Of a stretch of 64,000 nucleotides of DNA, positions 9,937 to 19,022 are shown in pieces. Under the pieces are notes generated by a model, which was not told where the DNA came from, searched no databases, and saw nothing but the letters and a program-made list of their open reading frames with translations. The first letter of the stretch is position 1. Each line of letters begins with the position of its first letter. The DNA comes from Saprospiraceae bacterium (lineage in GTDB: Bacteria; Bacteroidota; Bacteroidia; Chitinophagales; Saprospiraceae), in the NCBI GenBank assembly GCA_020628645.1, contig JAHDES010000022.1, positions 30,092-94,091 on the forward strand, in the 5' to 3' direction. Position numbers and translations under genes: made by a program.

Positions 9937-9982
9937 TAAAAAAAGCGATAGCCAAGATACTACTCGACTATCGCTTTTTTTT
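9937..9982. terminator. Bidirectional terminator between the LVIVD protein and the Nudix gene
   Basis: AAAAAAAGCGATAG (9938-9951) and CTATCGCTTTTTTT (9968-9981) form a perfect stem with A/T tracts on both sides. It lies 16 bp beyond the stop codon at 9998 on the minus strand. Confidence 0.85.
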
Positions 9983-9997
9983 AATAAAACGTTGATT

Positions 9998-12169
9998 TTA
10001 TTCGATAATTAAATCCTTTTGAATGATTTTATCTGAGGTATGTAAAGAAATCGCATGTTTGCCTTTTTCTAAAATAGACATCGGTATTCTTAAACGATTA
10101 AATCCTTGTGGTAATGTATCTTGATATAAAATTTCTTCATTTTTCTGAAGACGAACTTCTTGCATTTTATCAAGATAAATATGAGCATAACCTTTGTTGG
10201 GATAGATTACGAAATCAGTTTGAGGAACATAATGACCATTTTTCTTAGCAGTAGTAAGTTCTTGTTGCTTTTGTATTAAACGAGCTGCTAAGACAGTAGA
10301 CGTAGGAGTTTGAAATGGGGTACAAGCTACAATTTCTGCAGTAAATTCAGCATTTGATTCTACTTCAAAATTGGCAATTAAATCTATATCTGTTCCAGCT
10401 TGAAATATCACCACTGAACCATCTTCTACTATTCCATCAGAAGTAATATTATTGCTCACAGAATAAGTATCAGAAGAAATAGCGCCATTATACGTTTCAT
10501 CAGTTGGACATGCAGGAGCGGTTAAGCAAAAATTAGTAGTTTCACTACTATTAAAATCACCACCACTTGCTATGACGGTGCTATTGTCAACATCTTCTAA
10601 TGAATAAGAACCATTCCCAAAACCACAACAAATACCATCTCCGTAGGAATCAAAAATGGTAAACTCATAACATCCGTAAGGCAAACAGAAACTTTCTACA
10701 ACAGTTTGAAAATCTTGCCCAATATAACTACCTCCAGAGGCTACAACTGCACTTGTGGCATCGTCTACTACTTCCCAAGTCGTTTCACTTGGATAATCAT
10801 CTAAAACAAGGGTTAATTCCATATTGACACCATTACAAGGACAAGGATTACATACAGTTCCACCACAGTCTACAGCTGTTTCATCTTGATTTTGGATACC
10901 ATCATCACAAGTAGGTGCAGGAGGGGGAGTACCACAAGGTTCACAAAAGCCACCACAATCTACATCTTCTTCAAAATCATCTTGTACGCCATTTCCACAT
11001 TTAGTAGTAGGTAAACTTACGGAAGTAGATAGTACGTACAAACCTGTTTCTATATCAGTGGCAATAATATTTCCAGAAGGTAGGAAAGGATACGTTCCCC
11101 AACAACCATCTAGCGAACTATAAGAGCTATTGTTAATCGTGTCATAATGGGCTACTCTTACAGGATTATCAGGGTCAGAAATATCAAAAATCGTTACGCC
11201 ATCCATGTAAGAAGATACAATTGCATAATCGCCAATCATAAATGGATTGTGATAGGTGATATTATTATCACTTGTAATTAATGGAAATTTAAAGGTATTG
11301 AGAATGGTTAGATTACCATTGTTCATATCACTTACATCTATAATACCCAAGTCTCTACCTGTAGATTCTTCAGCATAGATAAACTTGTTGCCATTATCGT
11401 AGATCCAACTACTATGATTGTATGCACCAGTTGGTAAGGATGCTAATAACGTAGGACTAGAAGCATTTGTGAAATCAAAAATATAAAAACCATCATTTCC
11501 AGAAGAACAATAAGCAATATTGTCTTGTACAAATACATCATGTACATAGCCGCCTGCAAGCGTTGGCTCAGAAAGTTTGGTTGGGTTGGCAGGGTTGGCT
11601 GTTAAATCATAAACAATTAATCCATTGAAACTACCACTAGAACCTGCTACATACAAACGACCTTCCTTTACATCAATATAAATATTATGTGCCGTGGTAA
11701 AATCACTATTATCTTGATAAACTTTGATAATGTTACCACTCGGAAGTTGACTCATATCAAATATGATTAGCCCTTCTCCTCCTTCATCTGCTACAGCATA
11801 GATATAACGGTCGTATCGCTTGAAGTCACGCCAAACAGAAGAAGAACCTCCAACAAATTCAGCCACTTGCGTGGGAGTTGTAGGATCAGTCACATCAATA
11901 AAATGTATTTTTTCAGGTGAACCTATTACGGCATATTCATTATTACTATCATCTACATAGCCCCAAATATCATTATAAAACACACCATTTCTGGAAATTG
12001 TATTTTCATTCCAATTGCCTTCCAAGGTCATGTTGCTAGACGTTTGTGTGATTCCTAGAAAGGGTATAAATAAAGTAAATAAACTAATGAAAATTGGGAA
12101 GGGACCAAATTTACAGTACATAATAATAAGGTATTTAAATGATTTGGGTGAAAAAAACATACTAAACAA
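9998..12169 (-). CDS. Surface protein with choice-of-anchor-B/LVIVD repeats
   Basis: A 723-residue exported protein. The listed start gives a long N-region; the Met at residue 17 (12121) would give a more usual signal peptide (MYCKFGPFPIFISLFTLF ... GITQ). Residues about 45-390 carry repeated beta-propeller-like motifs (IHFIDVTDPTTPTQVAEF, LIVYDLTANPANPTKLSEP, VTIFDISDPDNPVRVA), typical of LVIVD/choice-of-anchor-B proteins. Next come two Cys-rich units (CGNGVQDDFEEDVDCGGFC, CDDGIQNQDETAVDCGG), then a DYPSETTWEVVD domain common in secreted Bacteroidota enzymes, then a 3-coathanger-like segment (VVIFQAGTDIDLIANFEVESNAEFTA). The end (YPNKGYAHIYLDKM ... IIQKDLIIE) looks like a degenerate T9SS-type sorting domain. 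Function unknown. Confidence 0.8.
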   Translation of the reverse strand: MFSMFFSPKSFKYLIIMYCKFGPFPIFISLFTLFIPFLGITQTSSNMTLEGNWNENTISRNGVFYNDIWGYVDDSNNEYAVIGSPEKIHFIDVTDPTTPTQVAEFVGGSSSVWRDFKRYDRYIYAVADEGGEGLIIFDMSQLPSGNIIKVYQDNSDFTTAHNIYIDVKEGRLYVAGSSGSFNGLIVYDLTANPANPTKLSEPTLAGGYVHDVFVQDNIAYCSSGNDGFYIFDFTNASSPTLLASLPTGAYNHSSWIYDNGNKFIYAEESTGRDLGIIDVSDMNNGNLTILNTFKFPLITSDNNITYHNPFMIGDYAIVSSYMDGVTIFDISDPDNPVRVAHYDTINNSSYSSLDGCWGTYPFLPSGNIIATDIETGLYVLSTSVSLPTTKCGNGVQDDFEEDVDCGGFCEPCGTPPPAPTCDDGIQNQDETAVDCGGTVCNPCPCNGVNMELTLVLDDYPSETTWEVVDDATSAVVASGGSYIGQDFQTVVESFCLPYGCYEFTIFDSYGDGICCGFGNGSYSLEDVDNSTVIASGGDFNSSETTNFCLTAPACPTDETYNGAISSDTYSVSNNITSDGIVEDGSVVIFQAGTDIDLIANFEVESNAEFTAEIVACTPFQTPTSTVLAARLIQKQQELTTAKKNGHYVPQTDFVIYPNKGYAHIYLDKMQEVRLQKNEEILYQDTLPQGFNRLRIPMSILEKGKHAISLHTSDKIIQKDLIIE

Positions 12170-12214
12170 TTCTATGTTTAGAAATTGGTTGATAGCTTCT
12201 TTTATTTGTAGTGG

Positions 12215-12327
12215 GGCACGAATAAATTTACATTCTTAATTCCTCGAATTAGCTCAATTAACGTCATTTTCAATGACTTGTAATTTTTACTATTTCAAGG
12301 AAAGTAAATTTATTTTCTCCGCGTGCC
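12215..12327 (-). repeat. 113-bp palindromic element, copy 1
   Basis: Outer GGCACG (12215-12220) and CGTGCC (12322-12327) enclose AATAAATTTAC and GTAAATTTATT. The centre is the palindrome GTCATTTTCAATGAC (12263-12277). Its reverse complement matches 61026-61135 over most of its length, including 23 identical bases around the centre. It is non-coding and lies between the LVIVD gene and the caspase block. Confidence 0.8.
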
Positions 12328-12566
12328 TTTACATAAAAGAAAAACTAATTATTTGAATGATAATTCGTTTGTGTACTAATAACTTTCTGGGGATAACTGA
12401 AATTACTAAGATGGGTTATGTTTATACTCTAAACATAAGTACTTAGCGTAAAGATAAGTAATTTGTAAGAATTCTAAAACAGAAAAATTATTTTATTTAG
12501 GATATGACAAAATTAAAGTAAACTATTTTGTAGCTCTAAATCTACTATTACTTGTATAGAATTTCT
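12328..12566. other. AT-rich intergenic region upstream of the caspase gene
   Basis: No ORF with coding character, tRNA or hairpin was found here. It probably holds regulatory sequence for the caspase gene and for the divergently transcribed LVIVD gene, but no operator can be named. Confidence 0.4.
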
Positions 12567-12574
12567 TATATTTG
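12567..12574 (+). promoter_or_regulatory. Candidate -7 element (TATATTTG) of the caspase gene
   Basis: TATATTTG fits the Bacteroidota TAnnTTTG consensus and lies 33 bp before the ATG at 12608. No good TTG at the -33 position is seen, so the call is tentative. It would place the transcript start after a TTG codon at 12572, which argues against translation starting there. Confidence 0.4.
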
Positions 12575-12607
12575 AATAATTCAAAAAACCAAAAGACACA
12601 AAAAATC

Positions 12608-15600
12608 ATGTCCAAACCAAAGCTTTATGCCTTAATGGTAGGCATCAATAATTATCATCCTTCTTCCAATGTTGCTCCTCTTTATGGTTGTAAAAATGAT
12701 ATTGTAAATTTTCACGCCTTTCTAAAAGACCACTATTCAAATAATTATACCATAAATACCAAAACCCTTTTTGACGAAGCTGCTAGCTATCAAAATATAG
12801 TCGATCATTTTGGCGAACAATTTTTATTACAAGCTAATAAAGAAGATACGGTCTTATTTTATTATAGTGGACATGGTGCTCAAGAACGAACAGCACAAGA
12901 ATTCTTACCTTATTCACCAACAGGAAAGGAAGAAACAATCGTTTGTTATGATAGTCGTACCCTGAAAGGATTGGATTTAGCAGACAAAGAACTTCGAGTG
13001 CTATTACATCGTATTGGTCAGCAATGTCCTAATATTATTGTCATTATGGACTGCTGTCATTCAGGCACAGCGACTCGTTCTGCTAATAATCGACAAGGAA
13101 TGCGAACTCGTCAAGCTTACTTTAGAGATAAAGCACGACCTTATTCTACTTATCTCAATGGATTTTATGAAGACAATTATCCCAATGGAGAAAATATCAA
13201 TGAGTTATCTACACCTCATATTTTATTAGCAGCTTGTGATAAACGACAAAAGGCTTTAGAACTTGCCTCAAATAATGGCTTGTTTTCAAGTCAACTATTG
13301 CGAGTGCTAAAAGCGGATCGTCATCAATCGTACTCAGATTTATTTTCTAAAACACGCATTGCGATGCGTGAAATTGTAGAAGAACAGCATCCTCAATTTG
13401 ATATAATTGGTAACTTTAATCCCAATCGTCTTTTTTTAGCTACAGAAACAACTGCTTCAAAAAATCGAAGATCAGTTTATTTTTCATCTAATGGAAACTG
13501 GGAAGTTGAGGCGGGAGCATTGCATGGTTTAGCTGTTAATGCTAACGCACCTATTTTATACCATATTTATGACGATCATCAGCAAATTGGTACAGCAAAA
13601 GTACGTTCCGTAGGGATTCAAACGAGCCAATTAGAATTAATTGATGTTCAGGCAAATCCTTCCAAAACGTATCAAGGTGAATTGTTGAGTTTGCCTGCTG
13701 CGGGAATCCCATTTTTGGTACAAGCAGATGAGGCAGGTGAAGCACGACTAAAAGCGGCACTAGAACATTATCAACCACTTCATTTTGAATTGGTTAATTA
13801 TGGAAAAGGAATTCCCTATCAATTGGTCATAAGCGAAAGTAAAGTTATTTTAAAAGATACCGCTCAATCGCTCATTTTGCGTACCATTAAAGGGGGAAAT
13901 GATGCCAAAGTGTTTACCGATTTATTTGCTTACATGGAGCATATTGCGGAGTGGGAAAAAGCAAAATTATTGCGCAATGATAAGAGTAAAATTGATCCAA
14001 GCCAAATTGATTTTATCTTTGAATGTGATGGAAAGACCTATTTAAATGATGAGATTGAACTCAGTACATTTTTAGATGGAGCCGATTTTCAAGCTGTTCC
14101 TTTTTCTATGAAAGTAGTGAATAATTCGCCTCATGATTTATATTGTAGTTTGTATTATTGTTCTGAAAATTTTGCCATTTATTTTCTAAATGATGAACTT
14201 TTACCAAGTAAAAAAGAAGTGATCATTTATGACAATGACACACTAAATTTAGACGATGGTAAAACAATTGCCCATAACTTTTTTCAACTCATTGTCTCTT
14301 CCGAACAAATTAGTGAGTTTCTACTCGTAGAAGAAGAATTGCCCATTGGAGAAACCAAAGTGTATCCTCGAAAACGAAATATGGCTGGTCTTGCTGAACT
14401 CTCCTTAGCGGGTGAAAAAGGCTTGGGGTCAAGAATGAAAAAACAGAAAAAATTGGTCAATGAATGGTGCACTTTCCAGAAAAATATTACCCTAAAAGGG
14501 CGTCAAAATGCCGTCAATCCCGATCAAGTCATTCAATTAGAAGACAATACGCTTCAAATTTTACCACATCCCTCTTTTCAGGCAAACGTTAGCACTTCAA
14601 AAGAAGCAAGTAATACCAGAAATATCAATTCCATTGCTATGATTACGCGTTTAATCGAAGACCAAGATGTGGAATTACTTTCGTTGGGAAGACAAACACG
14701 TTCTACCCAAGAACGAAGCAATCTTCTGGAATTATCTGAAATAAAAAATGAAGCAGATTTAAAAGAAAATCCCTTACACATTCAGTTGAATACGGAACTT
14801 CAAGCCGATGAAACCATTTTACCCATCACCTTTGATGGAGAACATTTTTTACCAATTGGACAAGTACATACCGACGAAAAGGGTAAAACACATATTGCCA
14901 TACATCATTTGCCTGAGGAACAAGCCATCACCAAACGAAGTATTTTTCGGGCTTTAAAATTATGTTTCTTAAAAGTAGCCCTCAAACGAAAAGCCACAGA
15001 TTTACATCAACTCTCTTGGGTGGATTATCAACTCTCCAAAGCTCGTTTACGCACAGATGATATTGAGTTAAAAGTAGCAGAAGCAGAAAATATTCTTCTA
15101 GTGGTTCATGGGATCATTGGCAATACAAAAGCGATGGTCAATTTCATGGCTGGCAATACCAATTATGACCTTATCTTGGCGTTTGATTATGAAAATTTAA
15201 ATACCAAAATCGAACTCATTGCTAAAGGCTTAAAAGAAAAACTAAAAAATGCAGGAATAAATGAGCATAAAAAAATCACCATCTTGGCACATTCGATGGG
15301 GGGCTTAGTGAGTCGTTATTTTGTAGAATATTTAGATGGTGCCAATTGGGTTAAACATTTAATTCTTGCAGGTACACCCAATGCTGGTTCCGCGATGGCG
15401 AAAATGCCAGCTTATCGAGATAAAACCTTAACTTTAATGGGTTTTGCTTTAAATTATTTGGTAGATATTCCATTTGCAGGTAAATTAGTCAAAGTCTTAG
15501 AAGGATCAAAAACATTGACGGTTACTTTGGAACAAATGGATAAGGATAATAAAGAAGATGAATTGTTGGAAAATTTAGCAGAAGCAGTTGATCCAAAGAT

Positions 15601-15865
15601 TCCATATTCTATTGTTGCAGGAGATTTAGATGCGTTTTTTGAAAAAAATGAAGGAGCCAAAAAATTAATGGATAAACTTCTTAAATTAGGCGGTAAACTT
15701 TTTTATGGTACTACGCCCAATGATATTGCCGTCAGTATAGAAAGTATAAAATCCGTAAATCGAGATCGAGTGCCTGCTCCTGAAATGGTTGAAGTCGCTT
15801 GCCATCACCTCAATTATTTTGATGATCCAGCAGGAAGAGAGGCTTTGAATAAATTTTTAAGGTGA
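12608..15865 (+). CDS. Caspase-like (C14) protease fused to an alpha/beta hydrolase
   Basis: A 1085-residue cytosolic protein; the ATG at 12608 is preferred because the caspase fold begins at once (KPKLYALMVGINNY). The catalytic pair is His89 in YYSGHGAQ and Cys150 in MDCCHSGTA. A middle region (about 500-580; NNSPHDLYCSLYYCSENFAIYF) resembles the beta-rich modules that follow caspase domains in other bacteria. The C-terminal part (about 840-1085) is an alpha/beta hydrolase: LLVVHGIIG for the oxyanion loop, AHSMGG with nucleophile Ser896, then LAGTPNAGSAM and a final CHHLNYF with the likely His. Known bacterial caspases of this type act in immunity or cell death. The lipase-like part as an effector, with the caspase as its switch or the reverse, is inference. 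Same strand as the CHAT/STAND genes. Confidence 0.88.
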   Translation: MSKPKLYALMVGINNYHPSSNVAPLYGCKNDIVNFHAFLKDHYSNNYTINTKTLFDEAASYQNIVDHFGEQFLLQANKEDTVLFYYSGHGAQERTAQEFLPYSPTGKEETIVCYDSRTLKGLDLADKELRVLLHRIGQQCPNIIVIMDCCHSGTATRSANNRQGMRTRQAYFRDKARPYSTYLNGFYEDNYPNGENINELSTPHILLAACDKRQKALELASNNGLFSSQLLRVLKADRHQSYSDLFSKTRIAMREIVEEQHPQFDIIGNFNPNRLFLATETTASKNRRSVYFSSNGNWEVEAGALHGLAVNANAPILYHIYDDHQQIGTAKVRSVGIQTSQLELIDVQANPSKTYQGELLSLPAAGIPFLVQADEAGEARLKAALEHYQPLHFELVNYGKGIPYQLVISESKVILKDTAQSLILRTIKGGNDAKVFTDLFAYMEHIAEWEKAKLLRNDKSKIDPSQIDFIFECDGKTYLNDEIELSTFLDGADFQAVPFSMKVVNNSPHDLYCSLYYCSENFAIYFLNDELLPSKKEVIIYDNDTLNLDDGKTIAHNFFQLIVSSEQISEFLLVEEELPIGETKVYPRKRNMAGLAELSLAGEKGLGSRMKKQKKLVNEWCTFQKNITLKGRQNAVNPDQVIQLEDNTLQILPHPSFQANVSTSKEASNTRNINSIAMITRLIEDQDVELLSLGRQTRSTQERSNLLELSEIKNEADLKENPLHIQLNTELQADETILPITFDGEHFLPIGQVHTDEKGKTHIAIHHLPEEQAITKRSIFRALKLCFLKVALKRKATDLHQLSWVDYQLSKARLRTDDIELKVAEAENILLVVHGIIGNTKAMVNFMAGNTNYDLILAFDYENLNTKIELIAKGLKEKLKNAGINEHKKITILAHSMGGLVSRYFVEYLDGANWVKHLILAGTPNAGSAMAKMPAYRDKTLTLMGFALNYLVDIPFAGKLVKVLEGSKTLTVTLEQMDKDNKEDELLENLAEAVDPKIPYSIVAGDLDAFFEKNEGAKKLMDKLLKLGGKLFYGTTPNDIAVSIESIKSVNRDRVPAPEMVEVACHHLNYFDDPAGREALNKFLR

Positions 15866-15907
15866 TTGGAGAAGCTTCCTAACTCGCAAAAATAGAAACC
15901 TATTTTT

Positions 15908-16041
15908 CTGTGTACAGGACAAAACTTAGGAAGCGTGTTCTTTTTTAAGGACAACGCAATAAATTACGTTGGAGCAGGCCCCTTTTCAAGGTGGTTTCAA
16001 CCCCTTGCATCCTTCTAACGATTATTTTGTCCTGTACACAG
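15908..16041. mobile_element. Small inverted-repeat element E2 (134 bp) with 9-bp direct repeats
   Basis: CTGTGTACAGGACAAAA (15908-15924) is perfectly inverted at 16025-16041. CCTATTTTT lies directly outside on both sides (15899-15907 and 16042-16050), as expected for a target duplication. The interior holds CAACGCAAT-AA-ATTACGTTG and a second hairpin CAAGG(T)GGTT/AACCCCTTG. No ORF is present. It separates the caspase gene from the CHAT gene and ends about 10 bp before the CHAT start, so it may carry or disturb that promoter. Confidence 0.8.
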
Positions 16042-16060
16042 CCTATTTTTATATTAAATT

Positions 16061-17947
16061 ATGAGCACCCCAATTATTTTTTCCACTTTTGCCAATGATA
16101 AAGACGATCATCTTGATTTGTTGAAAGAGGAGAGTAGTGCCATAAAATCAGCCTTGGTGGATGTTGCTCGAAAAGAATACATCAAAATAGAAGGAGAAGA
16201 AAGCCTCGATCTCAACGAATTAGTAGAAATACTCCTCAAATATCAAAATCAACTCCTTATTTTCCATTATGGCGGACATGCGAATGGAACACAATTGCGC
16301 TTGGAATCTGGAAATGCTAACGCTAAAGGGCTAGCGCAATTGTTAGGGGAGCAAGAAAATTTGCAATTGGTCTTTTTAAATGGCTGTTCTACACGAGGGC
16401 AAGTTGATTTATTATTAGAAATGGGAGTCAAGGCGGTCATTGCTACGTCTATTCCCATTGCCGATCCAATGGCAAAAGATTTTGCGGCGGCATTTTATCA
16501 AGCCTTGGCAGAAAAACGAACCCTCAAACGAGCTTTTCTTTTTGCAAAAGGAGTCGTGGAATCTCGTTATGAAAATAGTCCAAGTATTTTTATAAATCGC
16601 ACCTTAGGTTCTTTGAAAAAACAAAAAGCAGAACGCGCACCTGAATTAGAAGAGGAAGAAGAGGAAATCCCTTGGGGATTGTATGTACAAGAAGATCAAG
16701 CACAAGCAATTTATCGTTGGCGATTGCCATTTTATCGAGATATTGGTTTGCCTTCTACTATTCTAAGTCATATTCGACAATATGTAAAGACCAATAAGTT
16801 TCTCGTCTTGGCATTGGATGATATGTGCAAATTCAATGAAGATATTCATCATCAAAAATGGGAAACGATTGGCGGTATAGATCGCAAAATTGATTCGAGT
16901 GCTTACCTCAATTTAGTGATTCGAAATTTTCCTTGGATTATTGGTTCTCAAATACGATTACTACGTTTTGAAGAGTACATCCAACCATCGCAAGCGCGTT
17001 TGGAGCAATTGATAAGTACATATATCATTAGTAGTCAAGTTGTTTATTTCATCATGCTATCTGATTTATGGAATCAAATTAGCAATAATGCATCCTTACA
17101 ACAAAGGATTCAGCCCATTCAGTTACCTCAAGAATCTAATTTATTACAGTATCCATTTTTAGAAAAAGCATTAGCCGTTTTTCATCAAATGGAAGAAGCC
17201 GATATTGAGTTGTTTGCACCTGAGTTAGAACATTTTTTTATTGAATTAACCAATGAAAAATCTAATCTGGCAAAATCCATTCAGTTTTTAGAAGCCATTC
17301 GTACTAATGATTTAATGACAGAAAATGGCGCTTCCAAATGTGAACAAACTGAAAAAGCACTGACGATTTTACTCAAACGATTAGCATTTCTTTCGGGTTA
17401 TAGTATGTTGGCGGTACGAGATATTAATATTGATAATCAGCGATTTAGTGCCTTAGAATATGAGCTTGATATGGGTCGAATGAATGCAGAAGCCGAGCAT
17501 GGACTTACGATTTATGATGATGCAACGAATCGTCGGAGAACGACCTATTCCAATAATCGTTCGATAATTTTGGTTAGTACCGAACAAAAAGTCCATCGTT
17601 TTCTCAATTTGTCCCCTTTTTTGATGGATAAAAACACCTATAAAGGAGGAGAATTAATTGACCCTCATCTTTTTGCTTTTGAAAAAGAAGGCGTTTATCA
17701 TTATATCTCCATCAAACATGGCATTTTCACGGCTTTAAAAAATGAAAAAGGAACGGATATTTTGCATACCAATATGACAGATTTAGATTTTCAAGAAGGG
17801 ACAAATATTACCAAACAAGAACAAGCCCTTGATTTTTTTGAAGATGAGTTTGAAGAAGAACATGAATTCGTAGAAGAAGGCATTCCTATTTTTGCTGCTC
17901 TCGAACGTCAACTCGAACAGTTTAAATCGGATTTTGCCAGATTGTAA
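16061..17947 (+). CDS. CHAT-domain protease with large unknown C-terminal region
   Basis: A 628-residue protein without signal peptide or membrane segment. Residues 1-180 form a CHAT (caspase HetF-associated with TPRs) domain: His73 in FHYGGHANG and Cys109 in LVFLNGCSTRG, followed by AVIATSIPIADPMAKDFAAAFY. After a Glu-rich linker (near 200-208), residues 209-628 are mixed alpha/beta with no motif I recognise (RWRLPFYRDIG, SEYELD-like, KGGELIDPHLFAF). CHAT proteases such as TPR-CHAT of type III-E CRISPR cut a partner after activation, so the unknown part may be a sensor or substrate-binding region. It is followed after 23 bp by the STAND ATPase and is probably cotranscribed. Confidence 0.85.
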   Translation: MSTPIIFSTFANDKDDHLDLLKEESSAIKSALVDVARKEYIKIEGEESLDLNELVEILLKYQNQLLIFHYGGHANGTQLRLESGNANAKGLAQLLGEQENLQLVFLNGCSTRGQVDLLLEMGVKAVIATSIPIADPMAKDFAAAFYQALAEKRTLKRAFLFAKGVVESRYENSPSIFINRTLGSLKKQKAERAPELEEEEEEIPWGLYVQEDQAQAIYRWRLPFYRDIGLPSTILSHIRQYVKTNKFLVLALDDMCKFNEDIHHQKWETIGGIDRKIDSSAYLNLVIRNFPWIIGSQIRLLRFEEYIQPSQARLEQLISTYIISSQVVYFIMLSDLWNQISNNASLQQRIQPIQLPQESNLLQYPFLEKALAVFHQMEEADIELFAPELEHFFIELTNEKSNLAKSIQFLEAIRTNDLMTENGASKCEQTEKALTILLKRLAFLSGYSMLAVRDINIDNQRFSALEYELDMGRMNAEAEHGLTIYDDATNRRRTTYSNNRSIILVSTEQKVHRFLNLSPFLMDKNTYKGGELIDPHLFAFEKEGVYHYISIKHGIFTALKNEKGTDILHTNMTDLDFQEGTNITKQEQALDFFEDEFEEEHEFVEEGIPIFAALERQLEQFKSDFARL

Positions 17948-17970
17948 ATAAATGATAAATAAATTTTTGA

Positions 17971-19014
17971 ATGACCAGCCCTTTTAAATTTCTCGATGCT
18001 TATCAAGAAGAAGATGCCAAACGCTTCTTTGGGCGGTCAAAGGAGACGGCGCAACTCTACAATGCCGTGCACACTTCCAATCTCACCCTTTTGTATGGTG
18101 CTTCGGGGACGGGCAAAACGAGCTTGGTCAATTGTGGTTTAGGGAATAAATTTTATTCTACAGATTGGTTGCCTATTCCCGTAAGACGAGGTGAAAATAT
18201 TAATGTAGCTTTAAACAATGAAATTGAACGTACTTTAGGCGATTGGAGTGTGGATGGGGGAAATATTATTGCACAAATCAGAGAATTGTATTTTCGGTTT
18301 CATAAACCTATTTATTTCATTTTTGATCAATTTGAAGAACTTTTTATTCTTGGAACTGCCGAAGAACAACAAGAATTTTATCAACGTATTTCGGATATTT
18401 TAAAATCTGGTTTACAAGCCAAAATGATTATCATTATCCGCGAAGAATGGATTGCATGGTTAAATGAATTTGAAAAACAAGTACCTACTTTATTTGATAA
18501 TCGCTTACGGGTAGAGCGCATGAATGACCGCAATCTTTTCAAAGTGATTTTGGGCACTTGTCGTTTTGAAAATATAGAAATAACCGACCCTAAAACAACT
18601 ATTCCTTTGATGCTTCAACAATTACGCAAAAAAAAGGAACAAGTGGAATTAACACATTTGCAAGTATATCTAGATCGCCTTTACAGAAAAGCCGCCGAAA
18701 AAAAAGCGGAGACGATTCAATTTGATGAACCCTTAGTACGTGAGGTTGGTGCGATGGATAATGTTTTATCTCATTTTTTGGATGAACAAATGGGAGAGAT
18801 TGAGCAAAAATTGAAAAAAAGAGGCATAAAAAATACAGCAGGTTTACCCTTAGAGATATTATTCACTTTAGTAACAGATGACGGTACCAAGCAAAGTATG
18901 AATATTGCTACTATCCTTGAAAATTTACCGAAAAACAGAAAATTAAGTCCAGATGACGTGCTGTTTTGTATTGAAGAATTGAATCGAATTAAATTACTCA
19001 GGATACGAAATTAA
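17971..19014 (+). CDS. nSTAND ATPase, N-terminal part of a split nSTAND-WD40 gene
   Basis: 347 residues. FFGRSKETAQLY precedes the Walker A motif GASGTGKTS (43-51, K49), and IYFIFDQFEEL provides Walker B (D119), typical of novel STAND NTPases that oligomerise upon signal recognition. The helical/winged-helix part runs to the end. The usual STAND sequence 'leucine-rich end, then YELxHDxxA' is interrupted: this frame stops at 19012-19014 (RIKLLRIRN), and YELIHDSIA appears in the -1 frame from 19026. One extra base between about 18993 and 19012, for example G after 19002, would join both parts as KLLRDTKLNGRMKYELIHD. So this is probably half of one gene, or the two parts are made separately. Confidence 0.85.
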   Translation: MTSPFKFLDAYQEEDAKRFFGRSKETAQLYNAVHTSNLTLLYGASGTGKTSLVNCGLGNKFYSTDWLPIPVRRGENINVALNNEIERTLGDWSVDGGNIIAQIRELYFRFHKPIYFIFDQFEELFILGTAEEQQEFYQRISDILKSGLQAKMIIIIREEWIAWLNEFEKQVPTLFDNRLRVERMNDRNLFKVILGTCRFENIEITDPKTTIPLMLQQLRKKKEQVELTHLQVYLDRLYRKAAEKKAETIQFDEPLVREVGAMDNVLSHFLDEQMGEIEQKLKKRGIKNTAGLPLEILFTLVTDDGTKQSMNIATILENLPKNRKLSPDDVLFCIEELNRIKLLRIRN

Positions 19015-19022
19015 ATGGTAGA

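Noticed and set aside
12572..12607. TTG at 12572 as the start of the caspase gene
   Set aside because: The added residues have no caspase character and overlap the candidate -7 promoter element; the ATG at 12608 fits the fold start.
18990..19015. Programmed -1 frameshift site
   Set aside because: No X-XXY-YYZ heptamer or downstream pseudoknot is visible; kept only as one possible explanation of the split gene.
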